Of a stretch of DNA of 64,000 bases, positions 52,893 to 63,851 are shown in pieces. The DNA is from Epithemia pelagica. Lineage: Eukaryota; Bacillariophyta; Bacillariophyceae; Surirellales; Surirellaceae. Position 1 is the first letter of the stretch. Each line of letters begins with the position of its first letter. Location of the stretch: assembly GCA_946965045.2 (NCBI GenBank), contig OX337234.1:1-64000 (forward strand), written 5' to 3'. The notes under the pieces are model-generated. The model worked only from the letters and a program-made list of their open reading frames with translations, searched no databases and was not told the origin of the DNA. The position numbers and the translations under genes are program-made.

Positions 52893-55800
52893 ATGTCTGA
52901 CGACGACGAAGCAGCAGCCCCAGATCCTGGTCCTCATGACGAAATAGTGGAACAGAAGGACCAAGTTGACGAAGAGCATCTACCCCCTGCCAAGAAAACG
53001 GTGAAAAAGAAGAATCCTGGATCGAAAACAAAGAAGAAGTCTCCTCAACTGGTCAGGAAACCATCGGCTTTGGAGAAGAAAAAGAAAGCAGTCGATGCTG
53101 ACTTTGCTCAAGTTGCCCAGACTACGGAACAATTTCACCAAGAAGAAAAGGATCTCATTCCACTCATCGATGGCAAGTTTACGCCCTTCATAAGCTACGG
53201 CAGAAACACCTCCCCATATTGGAAATGGGTGACTCACGTTGACTGGTTGAACAACAAGAGAAAGGAACACTCGAAGACCTTCCTGGCGCTCGCGATGGTT
53301 TCGACAAGCTGGTTGCCGCTTTTGAGGACTTAGTGAAGATTGGAGAAGACTCCTTCATGAACACCGCGGAAAAACGAAAACCCATAGTTGCAAAAGAACG
53401 ATACTCTCTTATTTGCAAGACAGCCGTTATCTGTCCACTCTGTTTCAACACTGGTTCAAAACCATTGAATGAATGCGTCATCTTATGCAGTCATTACAAA
53501 CCTTCGAACGTTGACCAACATGTTCTGAAGCACCACAAAGGATTGGATGAAGAAATTAAGAACAACAAAAAAACTTCTGACAAACAATCGACGCTGTCGA
53601 CTTTCCGCCAGAATACGACGAAATCTGAAGCCAAGTCTCAGCTGCAGACCTTGATATACCGTTTTGTGAACGACTGTTGCTTACCCGCAGTGACAGTTGA
53701 GAAACCACAATTTCGCGAACTCATACAATACGCCATCAAAAACGCGACAGCACTCAAGGATAGCCATGCTGAGATTATGAGCCGACGTCAGATTACGAAA
53801 GTACGAATCTCCTCGTACAAACAATTCTTTATCACGGTCGGCCATCTTATACGCAAGAGCCGTGACGAATACAAGCGTCTGTGTGCGCAATCTGTACCAT
53901 TCGTGACCTGCTGTCACGATATATGGCAAGCAAAGAACCATGACGTTCTCGGTGTCACCATCATGTTTACCGACCCGAGAAATTGCGTGGTATATAAAAT
54001 TCCAATTGGGTTGGCAGAGTGTCACGGGCATGCTGCCACCGACGTGGCCAATTTGACCGACTCCCTTCTACTGAGTGTTGGTCTTTCCACCGCTGACCTA
54101 TGTGCTGCTGTCAACGATAATACTTCATCTGCCGTTTTGGCGGGTAAGTATATCATTGGCAATCCCGACAAAACTGGCAAGTGCGATATGCACAAGGCCG
54201 AGCTCGTGTTAAAACACGCTACTGGCTTGGTACAACGCTACCAAAATCGCATTTTGATAGATTCCAACGACTCTTTTTGTGATCTATGGAGTGTTTTCAA
54301 GAAATTTGCGAGCTGGTTGACCTCCAGCAAGGCACCACACCGGTGGGAACGATTGAAGGATGGAGTCAAGAAATTTGGTGGCAAAATTGTCCTGATCCCC
54401 TTGCCAAATGACACCCGGGTTGGGGGGCTTGTTCTGTCAATTCACAACTTGTTTCGCGATAAGCCCTGCATGGATGAATATTGTAAGACAGCCACTCTAA
54501 GCGACCCCAATTTCAAGAAGCGGTATCCCTCAGAGGACGAATGGTTGCAACTCGCGCAATACGAAGGCATCCTAACCAACATAAAGATGGTCGCAATGAA
54601 ATTACAGACCGATGATCCTGGTTCCAACTCCGCCTCTCTTCTGGAAATTTACACTTCTTTCTACCATGCTCAAAGAATGAGAATGGAAGGTCCCGACTGT
54701 GGTGTTGGGTGTTTGTTGCGACCCAATAAACCTCAAAAGTATTGGGACGCTAGAAAAAGTATTGACGACTTGGATGAGGCACGGAGAGCCATTCCATACA
54801 AAGAACTCTATCCTGGGCCCAGATTGTTGGTGAGACGAATCATCCAAGAGTTTCGCTACTATTTGTACAATCGGGATCCGGACGCTTTAAAAGCCGTTGG
54901 ATGCAATCCCCTTTTGGCAAATGTATATGCCGACATGTTTGTAAATTTCGGTGTATACGATCAAGACAACGTGAAGGAAGGTCGCACTATCATAATCAAC
55001 GACATGATAGACCGCTTCACTAACCATCGGGTCTCGGCTATTGGAGCTGCGATGACGTCTCAAAACAAGAAAACATCTGACTCCTCGTCGGAATTGGTCG
55101 TCGAGCCGAATAGAGCCACTCTCAAATATAAGTCTATGGATGTATTTGAAAGAATGCGCCAAGCAAGTGACCTGAGAAAACAGGCACTACTGAATATAAC
55201 TGGAAAAGCGTCCAAGGCCGGCGAAGAACAAGTTATACAACAAGCACTCAAAAAGGCATGCACAGAGTGCTATGACGACTTTCTCCGCCATTGCGAGTCA
55301 CAAATTGACTTCAATTGGGCGGATATTATCAAACAATATCCGACGGAGGCTTATTCCAAGGAATGGCCGAAATGGGACGATGCTCAGAAGCAGATGTTTG
55401 CCCGACATTGTCACAGTCGTAACTATTTGGAAGTGGGTCGGTTCTTTGACTTAATGGGATGGTGGCGTAAACACTCAAGTAACTGGTCCTACGTGTTTCC
55501 ATCCGCTATCGTGTGGTTGGCTAAACCGGCAACTAATGCGTTCCAAGAACGCATTTTCTCGATTGGCAGTTGGATGATGCAGAACAAGCTAATGTCGAAT
55601 TTGGACAGGAAGACAAATGAAATGCGCACAATGGAGCGTATAACACGACAGCTAGTGGCTGAAATCGAAAGTAACGAAAAGGACATCAAGGCAGGAAAGG
55701 GTACCACGAAATCATACGATAAGCGAGAAATAGATCCTGATGACATGGCAATTAGCGCGGCGATTGAAGAGAGTTTGAAAGAACAAGACAACAAGTTTGC

Positions 55801-56968
55801 TGTGTCAGGAATGAGGGACTCCACGTCTTCGTTACGGCGGTACTTCAACACTCGAGACATTTCTAAAGACGTAATCAAGGACCCCGCCGTAACAATGTCG
55901 TTCTATCCAGTAGAAGGTGCCAAAATACCAAGTGAAGACAGCCTGCAAGGTAGAAAGAGTGCAGGTGGTATAAAACCACCACCCGATGCGCCATTGGATA
56001 ATGACTCGATGGACACAAAACCACCGGCAAAGATTGACCCGACTGCTACCAACAAAGACCATAGCTCAGGACCTGTTGGAAATAGCGCCAAAGGACGAAA
56101 GGCGAACAAGAATGTCAGTCCCTATACCCTAACGACACACGGAGAAGACACAACTCCAGCCAATGCAAACCGAATTGTCTATGTCACCATTGATGATCGT
56201 TACGATGACGATTCGGTTGATGCATCTATTCCGCCACCAGAAGAACCAGACGAAGACAGTGATGAAATCATCAACCGTCTACTAGATGATGAATGGATGG
56301 ACAACAATGACGACGATGATGGACTAGTCGACGTCCAAGATGACTTTGAGGTAAACTTCGAGGATGGAACAGGGTTGGTGGACCTGAATGAGAGTGATAG
56401 GAAGAATAACGAGAAAGATACAGTGGTTGAAGAAGACATGGTGGCTCCAGGTGATGTTGCTGCTGAAGATGACGATGCCGACGATGTACTTGTTGTCACT
56501 CCACCAACAAAGAGAAAGACCAATCAGAAGTTGAGCTCGAGTAAAAGGCGCAAGAGAAAGTGCCCACCCAATCCCAGCAGTGGTAGTGGCAAGAAAAAAT
56601 CTAAATCGTCCATTGGTAAGAAGCCAAAACCCAATACACCAAAACGGAAAAAACCAACGGAACCAGTACGCTTCTCTCCCCGGAATAAGAAGGGTGCGGC
56701 ATCAAAGCAACAAACTATCGATACTATGGCTGGTGTGGCAAGTGCACAAAGCAGGAAGAAGAGCATCAGGGGAAAGAAGGACGACAAAGAAGAAGACCAG
56801 GGCGAGGATGAGGTTAGTGAGCAAGGGGATAGTATGGACAATGACGATACATTCGTGGATAGTGATGGAAATGAGGATGATGACGAGTACGAAGATGAAG
56901 ATGAGATGAAGGAGAACGAGAATGACGAGGAGAACAACGATGAGAACGACGAGGAGAATGATGAATAG
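52893..56968 (+). CDS. hAT transposase with BED-type finger, broken by a frameshift
   Basis: The frame from 52893 (MSDDDEAAAP, acidic then Lys-rich, a likely nuclear signal) and the frame ending at 56968 (1211 codons) overlap. Comparing the two readings places a single-base shift near 53241-53250, after THVDWL. The second frame has a BED-like finger (CPLCFN...HVLKHHKG), candidate catalytic Asp in VTCCHDIWQ (nt about 53916), Asp in VNDNTSSAVLAG (about 54115), CDMHKAELVLKH, and Glu in the C-terminal hAT dimerisation motif NAFQERIFSIGSW (about 55545). A long acidic, low-complexity tail of about 250 residues follows. It is non-functional as read unless the shift is a sequencing error or bypassed; all catalytic parts survive downstream of it. 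Confidence 0.85.
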
Positions 56969-57056
56969 TGATGAGTAGTATGCAAGCAAAGAATGAATGA
57001 ATGAAGAGTAATGAGTGATGACAAAGATGAAATTAGGTAACAAACTAGGAGAGCGA

Positions 57057-58829
57057 TTAATATTTGTGAATCATTGTCATTATCTTCTTTCTGACAGGGT
57101 CGCTGACTCGGTCTGTCTTTGTCAATGCTGCTATAATTTTGGATTTTGAGTCTATGGTACTGCAATGTTGACCGAATGCACCAAATAGGGGGTTTATTGC
57201 GTACCACTTGTCTTGGGGCAACCATGATTCCAACACTTTGGAACAGGCAATACCAACAATGCCGGTGGGAGTCCACGAGAGATGATCGGCCCACCGGATC
57301 ACGTGAATATCCGCAGGTATGCCATCAACTCGGTGAAATGCTTCTTCGATGACGATGCATGCAGTTTTATATCCAATTCCGTGTAGTTTCGTAAGCTCAT
57401 AGATTGTTATGTCTTCAGGTATTTTACCACCGTGGTACTGACAAAAATAATCTGCAGCGTTGACAATCCTCTCTGTGTTGTTGTAATACAGTCCTGATTC
57501 CGAAAGAAGGCTACAAAAAGCATTCATGCCAAATTGTTGGGCAATGTCGATTACTGCATTTGCCGAAGTGAGGCCACATGCAAACAAGCGTGGGATTATT
57601 GAGCTCAGTTGGGAATCGGACGTGCTAGAGCTCATGCAGATTGTGATTAATATCATGAAAGGCCGATCAGCAGTAGGGTCATCAGTGAATTGGAGCCAAG
57701 CAGTCCACTTATCACGTGGAGCAAATATTCCTTTCTCTTTAAGCTCAGCATGAAAAGACATCATTTGGGACAATTCCGAAATACGTTGTTGTCGAACGGT
57801 TTCTTCCACAGGAGTAATACGAAGTGAGCATCGAGCGGGTGTTGTTAGGTTTGGAGGGTCTCCCGGTTGATGTCGTCTGTCCGGATATTGTATTTCTTCT
57901 TTAGAATGCGAAGTAGATTGTAAGAATTGGGAAATGATTGCGTTGCGGTATCGTGTTGAATACGAGTGTGTGGAATACTGAACCGACGACTTTTTGGGAT
58001 ATTGTTGTTTTCTTTGACGTGATTTCGGAGTCGTTTGTTTGGTTCTGTTATCGTCATCCGTATAATTGTTGTATGGGATTGTGTGGTCCAATGGTTGTGA
58101 ATTGTCCTGTGATTTGGGAGTTATATGTTCGGTCGAAAATGATGCCACCAATTTAGAGACATAAAGGTTCAGGGACAGAGGGAAACAGAATTCTGAATCG
58201 GTAGACTTGTCCTTTGAATCTTCGACGTAGTAATCGACGATCATTTCCTGCGGGACTTGTTTACAGACAATAGGTACACCGGTACGGAAGAACCAGGATG
58301 ATACAATCGAATGAGCCTTGGAAGGGGGGCGTGGTGGGCTTGGTTTTTTTCCGTAGGTAAATTGAAGGCAGTCCCAATAGTGTTGGTTCTTCACTACGGT
58401 AATGTTTGGACGACAAGAAATTGAAAGAAACAGTCGATTGGAGAAGAAAGGTTCGTCTGGAACAAAGAAGTGTTGGTAGGAATCGATGGATTGGTGAGGG
58501 GAATATCCATCCTTGAGGGTCCGTATAATAATTCCAACAATCAGCTGGACTCGTTCGAAGAAAATGAACTCCGAAATCCGGCATGTGTGTGTGCGAGATT
58601 GCCATGTATTCTTTTCTTGGAATTGGATATGTCCGTTGTTGCGAAGGAGCCATGCGATGGTTTGGCTTTGGACGGCACGTCGTAGAGCATTCGACGTCAT
58701 GGAAGCTTGTTGAGTGGTTCTCATGAAGTCGTACATGAACGAAAAAAAGGCCTCATTGGAATGTAGACAGTAAATTGGGAAGCATTTCGATTCGAAACGG
58801 ATGCAATTGCGTTCAACATAGTCATCCAT
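57057..58829 (-). CDS. HhH-GPD DNA glycosylase (endonuclease III-type) inside the hAT element
   Basis: Intact frame of 590 aa. The first 350 residues have no recognised domain; a Thr/Ser/Lys/Gln-rich linker follows. The C-terminal part (about 400-580) is a base-excision glycosylase: YYNNTERIVNAADYF, the helix-hairpin-helix LHGIGYKTACIV with Lys488, and IPADIHVIRWADHLSW with Asp507. The 19-residue spacing of Lys and Asp fits the endonuclease III active site. After it only one Cys (FGQHC) is found, so the 4Fe-4S cluster of endonuclease III and of plant 5-methylcytosine glycosylases is absent. Such enzymes cut out damaged or modified bases. A role in removing DNA methylation from the transposon, or in repair after excision, is possible but unproven. 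Confidence 0.8.
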   Translation of the reverse strand: MDDYVERNCIRFESKCFPIYCLHSNEAFFSFMYDFMRTTQQASMTSNALRRAVQSQTIAWLLRNNGHIQFQEKNTWQSRTHTCRISEFIFFERVQLIVGIIIRTLKDGYSPHQSIDSYQHFFVPDEPFFSNRLFLSISCRPNITVVKNQHYWDCLQFTYGKKPSPPRPPSKAHSIVSSWFFRTGVPIVCKQVPQEMIVDYYVEDSKDKSTDSEFCFPLSLNLYVSKLVASFSTEHITPKSQDNSQPLDHTIPYNNYTDDDNRTKQTTPKSRQRKQQYPKKSSVQYSTHSYSTRYRNAIISQFLQSTSHSKEEIQYPDRRHQPGDPPNLTTPARCSLRITPVEETVRQQRISELSQMMSFHAELKEKGIFAPRDKWTAWLQFTDDPTADRPFMILITICMSSSTSDSQLSSIIPRLFACGLTSANAVIDIAQQFGMNAFCSLLSESGLYYNNTERIVNAADYFCQYHGGKIPEDITIYELTKLHGIGYKTACIVIEEAFHRVDGIPADIHVIRWADHLSWTPTGIVGIACSKVLESWLPQDKWYAINPLFGAFGQHCSTIDSKSKIIAALTKTDRVSDPVRKKIMTMIHKY

Positions 58830-59384
58830 TTGTTTGGGTATTAGACATCAAAGGTCAGAGGTGCAAAAGGCGGTGAAGAGGTGCGAGGATCGAGGATACA
58901 GCAGCAAGACTTTGTGCTCTGTGGTATGTGTTACTGAGAGTTACTAAGTATCGTGTAGTTTTCACTGCTGACTACGTGAATTAAGTGCTAAAGTACATAA
59001 GGAAAGTAGAGCTAAATTACCTATGAATGTGTAATTTGACGGGTACTTTCGAAAGTACCTCTTGTAAAGTGATGAAGTACTTAAGTCCCTAATGAAAGTA
59101 CATACCGGTTGGGTGGAGGTACTTAAGTACCTAAATGAAGTACTTACTGGTTACTGCAGATGCCTTGGAAGGAGTAATGATCCGATTGATAGTTGGGATG
59201 AGTACTTCTTCTTACTAAAGTATTTCAGTCTAAATTGTAGAGTGTACTTTTTAGTCATTATTCCGCTGTGTATTGAATTCTTATAGTAATTTTAAGTACA
59301 AAAGTACTTACTAATCAATTCTTTAGTGTACTTGAAAGGACTAAAGTCCTCTAAAAACTCGATATTTGGTACTTCACAACTCTG

Positions 59385-59392
59385 ATCCCGAG
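59385..59392. repeat. hAT target site duplication, right copy (ATCCCGAG)
   Basis: Identical to the left copy at 52301-52308, directly after the terminal ...TCACAACTCTG. Confidence 0.95.
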
Positions 59393-59596
59393 TCCCGATA
59401 GGACAAAGCTTATCGTGAAAAATCCAACAAACAAGAACCAACGATTAGAAAAAAGGTACATCGTTCTATGGTATTGATCGTGGTCGACTTGTTATTAAAA
59501 AGCCCAGATAACAGATAAAATATAATGTATTATTGTGCTATCACAACACTTTCATCTTGGAACAGTGAGCTCCATCATAACAAACTTACAATACTC

Positions 59597-60885
59597 CCGA
59601 TTAGGCACACCCAGTTTTTTATCCGGTCGCTCTTCGCGACCAACATTTTCATTTTCGTTTTTTTGCGTTTTTAATGAAAATTTCTGGTCAAAATGAAAAT
59701 GATCACGCCGGCCTTCTGTGTCACCCTTTTGAAATCTTGTGAGCAGACGTGCGCGCTTTGACCGTTGGTCTTCTCGTTCGTCCTCACTTTCCCCTGCCAA
59801 TCCACACAATTTTTTCTCGTCTTCTTCTCTTCTCCCTCTTTCTCATGGACAATGGACATGCACCATGACCATGCATTCTCTATCATGCATACCACTGACA
59901 TTTTTGACATGAATAGACCATAGATAGAGTTTGGCTGTGCCCCATCCCTCCTTTTTCTAGTGTTTCTTTCTCCTGTAGTTCTCGGTTTAAAAGCACACCC
60001 TCATCCACAACACCTTGTCTATGCTGTAGGCATGTCTCTTTGCAAGCAATTGTGACCTTGAGCTAAAACTACACCCTACACCCCTATTTGGAATGACTCT
60101 CTTCGTGCTTTTGTTATGGAGCCTGCAGAGTCCCAAATGCTGCTCAGAAACACCAGCATGCTCCGGGCAAAAAAAGAACAAGAGGAGCAAGTCGACAACA
60201 CAAGCAACTGAAGACTCAATCTGAGCAACAGATGATTTGCACCACTAATTCTATCTCACTGAGCTTTAAAACTCTATATAATACTAAAAGAATCCTACAA
60301 TTGATTTTAGCTGCCGCCCATTGAATGGACCAAAAATGGATGTTATACGGCACAAACACATGGCACTATGGCAAAGAAGTGAGAGAACCTATCCCAAACC
60401 ATTGTCCAATTCCAATGCAGGGGTTAAGCTATGTGGAACTTACCATGCTGACAAAGATGAGATGCTCAGTGCTCAGTGATGAAGCATGAGGCCGTTTTGG
60501 TGTTGTTGTTGGTTTGGTCGTTGCCCCATTTTGTTTTCTGCGTGGGTTTTGTGGCCTCCGGACCGGACCGGAGTCTTGTTCAGCAGCACGCCTGCCAACT
60601 TCCAACTGCCATATCACGCAAGCCTTTCCAGAGGGATGTGAAATTTTTTTCTAGACAAGCTGAAGTTTTTGGTGAGCGGGACAGACCATGAAAGAGTTGA
60701 CAGGTAGACCACTGGTGCCAAAAAACTGGGTGTGGTTAATCGGGAGTGATCATGTTCGAGCTGCTACAGAGAACCTTTCACATTCACATTTTACATTGAA
60801 ATTTTCATTAAAAACGCAAAAAAACGAAAATAAAAATGTTGGTCGCGAAGAGCGACCGGATAAAAAACTGGGTGTGCCTAATCGG
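59597..60885. mobile_element. 1.3 kb non-autonomous element with 88-base inverted repeats
   Basis: The arm at 59597-59684, starting CCGATTAGGCACACCCAG, is repeated inverted at 60798-60885 with one mismatch in 88. Each arm contains the palindrome GGTCGCTCTTCGCGACC. No coding frame with a known motif lies between the arms. A third copy of the end (ACTGGGTGTGGTTAATCGGGAG) lies just inside the right arm at about 60725. Target duplication is unclear; if the true tip is GGCACACCCAG, TA flanks both sides. Near-identical arms mean recent activity, and the enzyme must come from another copy. Confidence 0.75.
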
Positions 60886-61931
60886 TCGGCTGTCGGCTGT
60901 AGTGTCTGCCAAGGTATTTCACGTTTCACTAGAAAAGATTCTGGTGATCTTATCTTCTGAAATGCCAGATTCCATCGTCGTCCATTCAGTCCCATATAGT
61001 GCACATAGTAGAAGACATCCGATCCATCTACCGATGTTACTCCTACTCCTACTCCTACAAAAGAAGATGAACTCCTTGCTAGGAGTACCTTAGAACAAAC
61101 AACTACTCCTAGAGGTACTCCTAGAGGAGTAGGAGTAGCAGCTACTCCTAGCAGCCGATGCCGCGAAACAACGCGTTTCATACGCATGTGGGTCGCTTTA
61201 GATATTCTGGAGATAGTTTGCGTGATCGTAGAACGGCTCATACTTGCAGGTTACGACTAGACCTTACAGGCAACTCTTTTTTTCAACACATATTGCAAAA
61301 GGGAGATCTCATCATCGTGCCGTCTCCATTGATACGTCGATGACTGTTGTCATAAACAGCGATGACGACAACAAGAGCTGACACAGTATCCATGGTGACG
61401 ACAATGGCAGTCATTACTCCGAACCAATGGCAATGCCAGATTACCACTTGCTTGGGCGGTGGCTCCTCATGGAAAATTGAAATGCTTCTCTCAACGTGGA
61501 TGCACCAGAACATATCCATCCGGGTTTTGCATGCCCTGATGTGTCATAGAGGAAAACACTGGACCAATTTCCTTGTGTAAGAATTCTCAAGACAAGCCGT
61601 AAGAGACCCAAAACTCTCAAACGACCGTGCTGCATCTTCTTTTTGTGGCGAAAGGACCTTGCTGATTTTCCAGTTTGGGTTACCCCTTGTTTGACAATAT
61701 CTTCGAGACCCAAACCAACAGGAATCGTTTGCTTTGATGGACTGCCTCTATTTGGTTTGCTTGGTCACACAGCGCAGGGACTGTCTCAGCACACATGGCA
61801 TACAAAACATGCATGTCGTATCAACGAGATGTTTGGTTATTATGCTTGTGAATTGCGTTGTGGCCCGTGTGGATCTAGGTCCAAACTTTACCAACATTAT
61901 TGTACTAACGCGTGGAACCACGGGTATTATC
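60886..61931. other. Intergenic region
   Basis: About 1 kb. It includes a cluster of (GGAGTA)n/(TACTCC)n repeats at about 61040-61155, several in inverted arrangement. Frames open here show no recognised domain. Confidence 0.4.
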
Positions 61932-62315
61932 TTAGTAACAGTCATCGTAATCTCCTTCGCAAACACTGTCGCAGTCACCTCCTTTGCCGCCTTTGCCAGT
62001 CAATGGACGACGGCCACGTCGGCGACTGCCTTTGCCCTTGCCACTACCCTTGCCACATCCCCCCTTGCCTTTTCCGCCGTCCTCAGAACCCGGCAATCGT
62101 CGTCCAGCCGTGGTGGTTGTTTCCGTCGTCGCCGCCACCAAGTCTTGCACCTCCATCATTTGGGAGTCTTCCATATCACCCAACGCATGCTCGAATTCAT
62201 TGGCAAACTCCGCAACCTTTCGCTGACGGCCTTGCAAGTTACCTTGACGATCCTGCTGGGCCACGGTGAGGGCCAGAACCGAACAGAGAGTAAAGATAGA
62301 GGTTGAAATCTTCAT
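61932..62315 (-). CDS. Small secreted Lys/Gly-rich protein
   Basis: The 127-aa protein has a signal peptide (MKISTSIFTLCSVLALTVA). The mature part is first a Gln/Glu/Met-rich helix-like stretch (25-60), then TTTTAGRRLPGSEDGG, then a basic low-complexity block of Gly, Lys, Ser and Arg (GKGKGGCGKGSGKGKG) and a Cys/Asp end (GDCDSVCEGDYDDCY). It is reminiscent of the secreted gene at 40387, which also combines lysine clusters with an Asp/Tyr segment. Small basic secreted proteins of this type can bind silica or polyanions in diatoms. The function is unknown. Confidence 0.6.
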   Translation of the reverse strand: MKISTSIFTLCSVLALTVAQQDRQGNLQGRQRKVAEFANEFEHALGDMEDSQMMEVQDLVAATTETTTTAGRRLPGSEDGGKGKGGCGKGSGKGKGSRRRGRRPLTGKGGKGGDCDSVCEGDYDDCY

Positions 62316-63255
62316 GACTTGTTTTCTTCCTCAAGGTAGCGGATGCTTTGTTTACGTGCCTTTGCAATTCTTGAATGCTTGCAAATTATGAGACGTCTCG
62401 TGTGGGCAATCGAAAGTTGCTGAAACAGTTGCTACACGATTCCATCTTTCCGAATTTGTCGTGCTCTGCACATGGTCATTGCTAGGTTTGGGTTTTGGAG
62501 AATTTGTTGAACAACCTTGTATGTGCCAGGTTACATGCTTCATTGTTTGTACTCATCAATTTGCTTGTTTCTCGACTCTGGACATAACGTCCCGATCTAC
62601 AACGGAGACATTAGGTTGCAAAAATTCGTCGTGCCATCTCCTAAAGCGAGTCCATGTCAACGGGTGGGGCTAGTCTATTTGGTGGCGGTGGACTCTGGTG
62701 TTGTGCTCCGTTTGGCCAACATCGGGGGCAAAAAGAGTCTAGATATCTCTCTCGATGGCTATAGCATTCGACTCTATCTTGGAAAATTGAAAATTTGTCG
62801 TGTCGTTCACTCTAGGTCATTCTTATGACCAGACAAGGAATGCTGCACAAACCTGTATTGCTTCCTGCTTTCGAAACCAAACATGTTTGGTTCTTGATTG
62901 GTATGGTGCGACGGAAGATAACAACATCATGGTAAATGTAAGTGCTGGATTTGGTTGGGATGGTGTTGTTAGCCTCCCCTTTGGTCTCGGATGGAGCGCG
63001 ACTGTTAAATCGCGCGCGTCGGTGTGGGAATTGAACCTCCTTAAACCATTTGCCACAAAAACCAGTCCCAACGGAAAACGGAGGCTAAGATCCTGATAAA
63101 CTTCTCTCGATTCAACAGGGGTTAGACAGATAGGTAGGATAGGTAAAAGGCTCGCTGAGCCGACAATCGAATCACCAACCGATACAACAATCCTCCACGG
63201 GTCAGAGAAGAGTTGCAAGTCGAAGTCTGCCGTGGGTGGGGGCAGTCGGTCCACT
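62316..63255. other. Intergenic region
   Basis: About 0.9 kb with no supported gene. The minus-strand frame at 62823-63254 (143 codons) has no recognised motif. Confidence 0.4.
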
Positions 63256-63851
63256 GATAAGAGGTAAGTCTTAAGATGAGTGTTAAAATGGTGATATTAA
63301 TGATTGTGAGACGATTACTAACTAAGGTGGTTGATGGTGCCGAAGTCCTGGCTCTTGCATACGGCCATGGATCTGGTGTGATAGGTCCTCACTGGTTGGA
63401 GTAGACCGGCATTGGTGTATATTGAATGTATAGGGTGATGGATAACATGTATGGGATGCAACAGCTCTTGCTTTGTCGTGGTATAAGTCTTGTCCTGGGC
63501 GCGTTGCTGTTTGCATTCTTGGATTTGTGGGAACAGAGATATGGTCTCGCGTGATCGTGATTCGTGCTTTGATTACATAGACCGTTAGGTCGAATCGTGG
63601 ATGCGCGTACTCGGATAGTAGAGGCGCGCACTTGATCGTTTTGGGCGCGCACGTGTTGGGCCATAGTTAATATCCGAGCGGTCGCCGATAACGCGTGCAC
63701 TGCGAGCATGCCGTGGCCAAATTTATAGTTTCGCGAGCATGCCGACATTCATTTCTCACTTTTAGGAAAATGTCATCGGATGCCATAAAATACTAGCATC
63801 ATTCGATGAGTTGTAGGTTTCGCCACCTAGTTTTCGGTGAGAATCCTAACA
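63256..63851 (-). mobile_element. 3' LTR of a copia retrotransposon
   Basis: On the minus strand the LTR starts TGTTAGGATTCTCACC at 63851, right after the polypurine tract GTGGGGAG (63852-63859). A TATA-like ACTATAAATTT lies about 130 bases in. The far end is placed at TGATAAGAGG (63256) only because the LTR should end in CA on the minus strand; that edge is unsure by tens to hundreds of bases. Confidence 0.6.

Larger units (their letters stand above)
52309..59384 (+). mobile_element. Complete hAT transposon carrying a DNA glycosylase gene
   Basis: The 7076-base element has ends CAGAGTTGTGAAGTACCAAA at both sides in inverted orientation (21 bases identical), flanked by the 8-base duplication ATCCCGAG. 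Inside are a hAT transposase on the plus strand (52893-56968) and a convergent HhH-GPD DNA glycosylase on the minus strand (57057-58829), with 88 bases between their stop codons. Both subterminal regions (52309-52660 and 58985-59384) are dense in AAGTAC/GTACTT motifs, probable transposase-binding sites. Both genes lie inside the termini, so the glycosylase belongs to the element and moves with it. Confidence 0.9.

Noticed and set aside
62990-63060. tRNA-like segment (GGTTCAATTCC on the minus strand)
   Set aside because: The T-arm stem does not pair well and no acceptor or anticodon stem fits around it.
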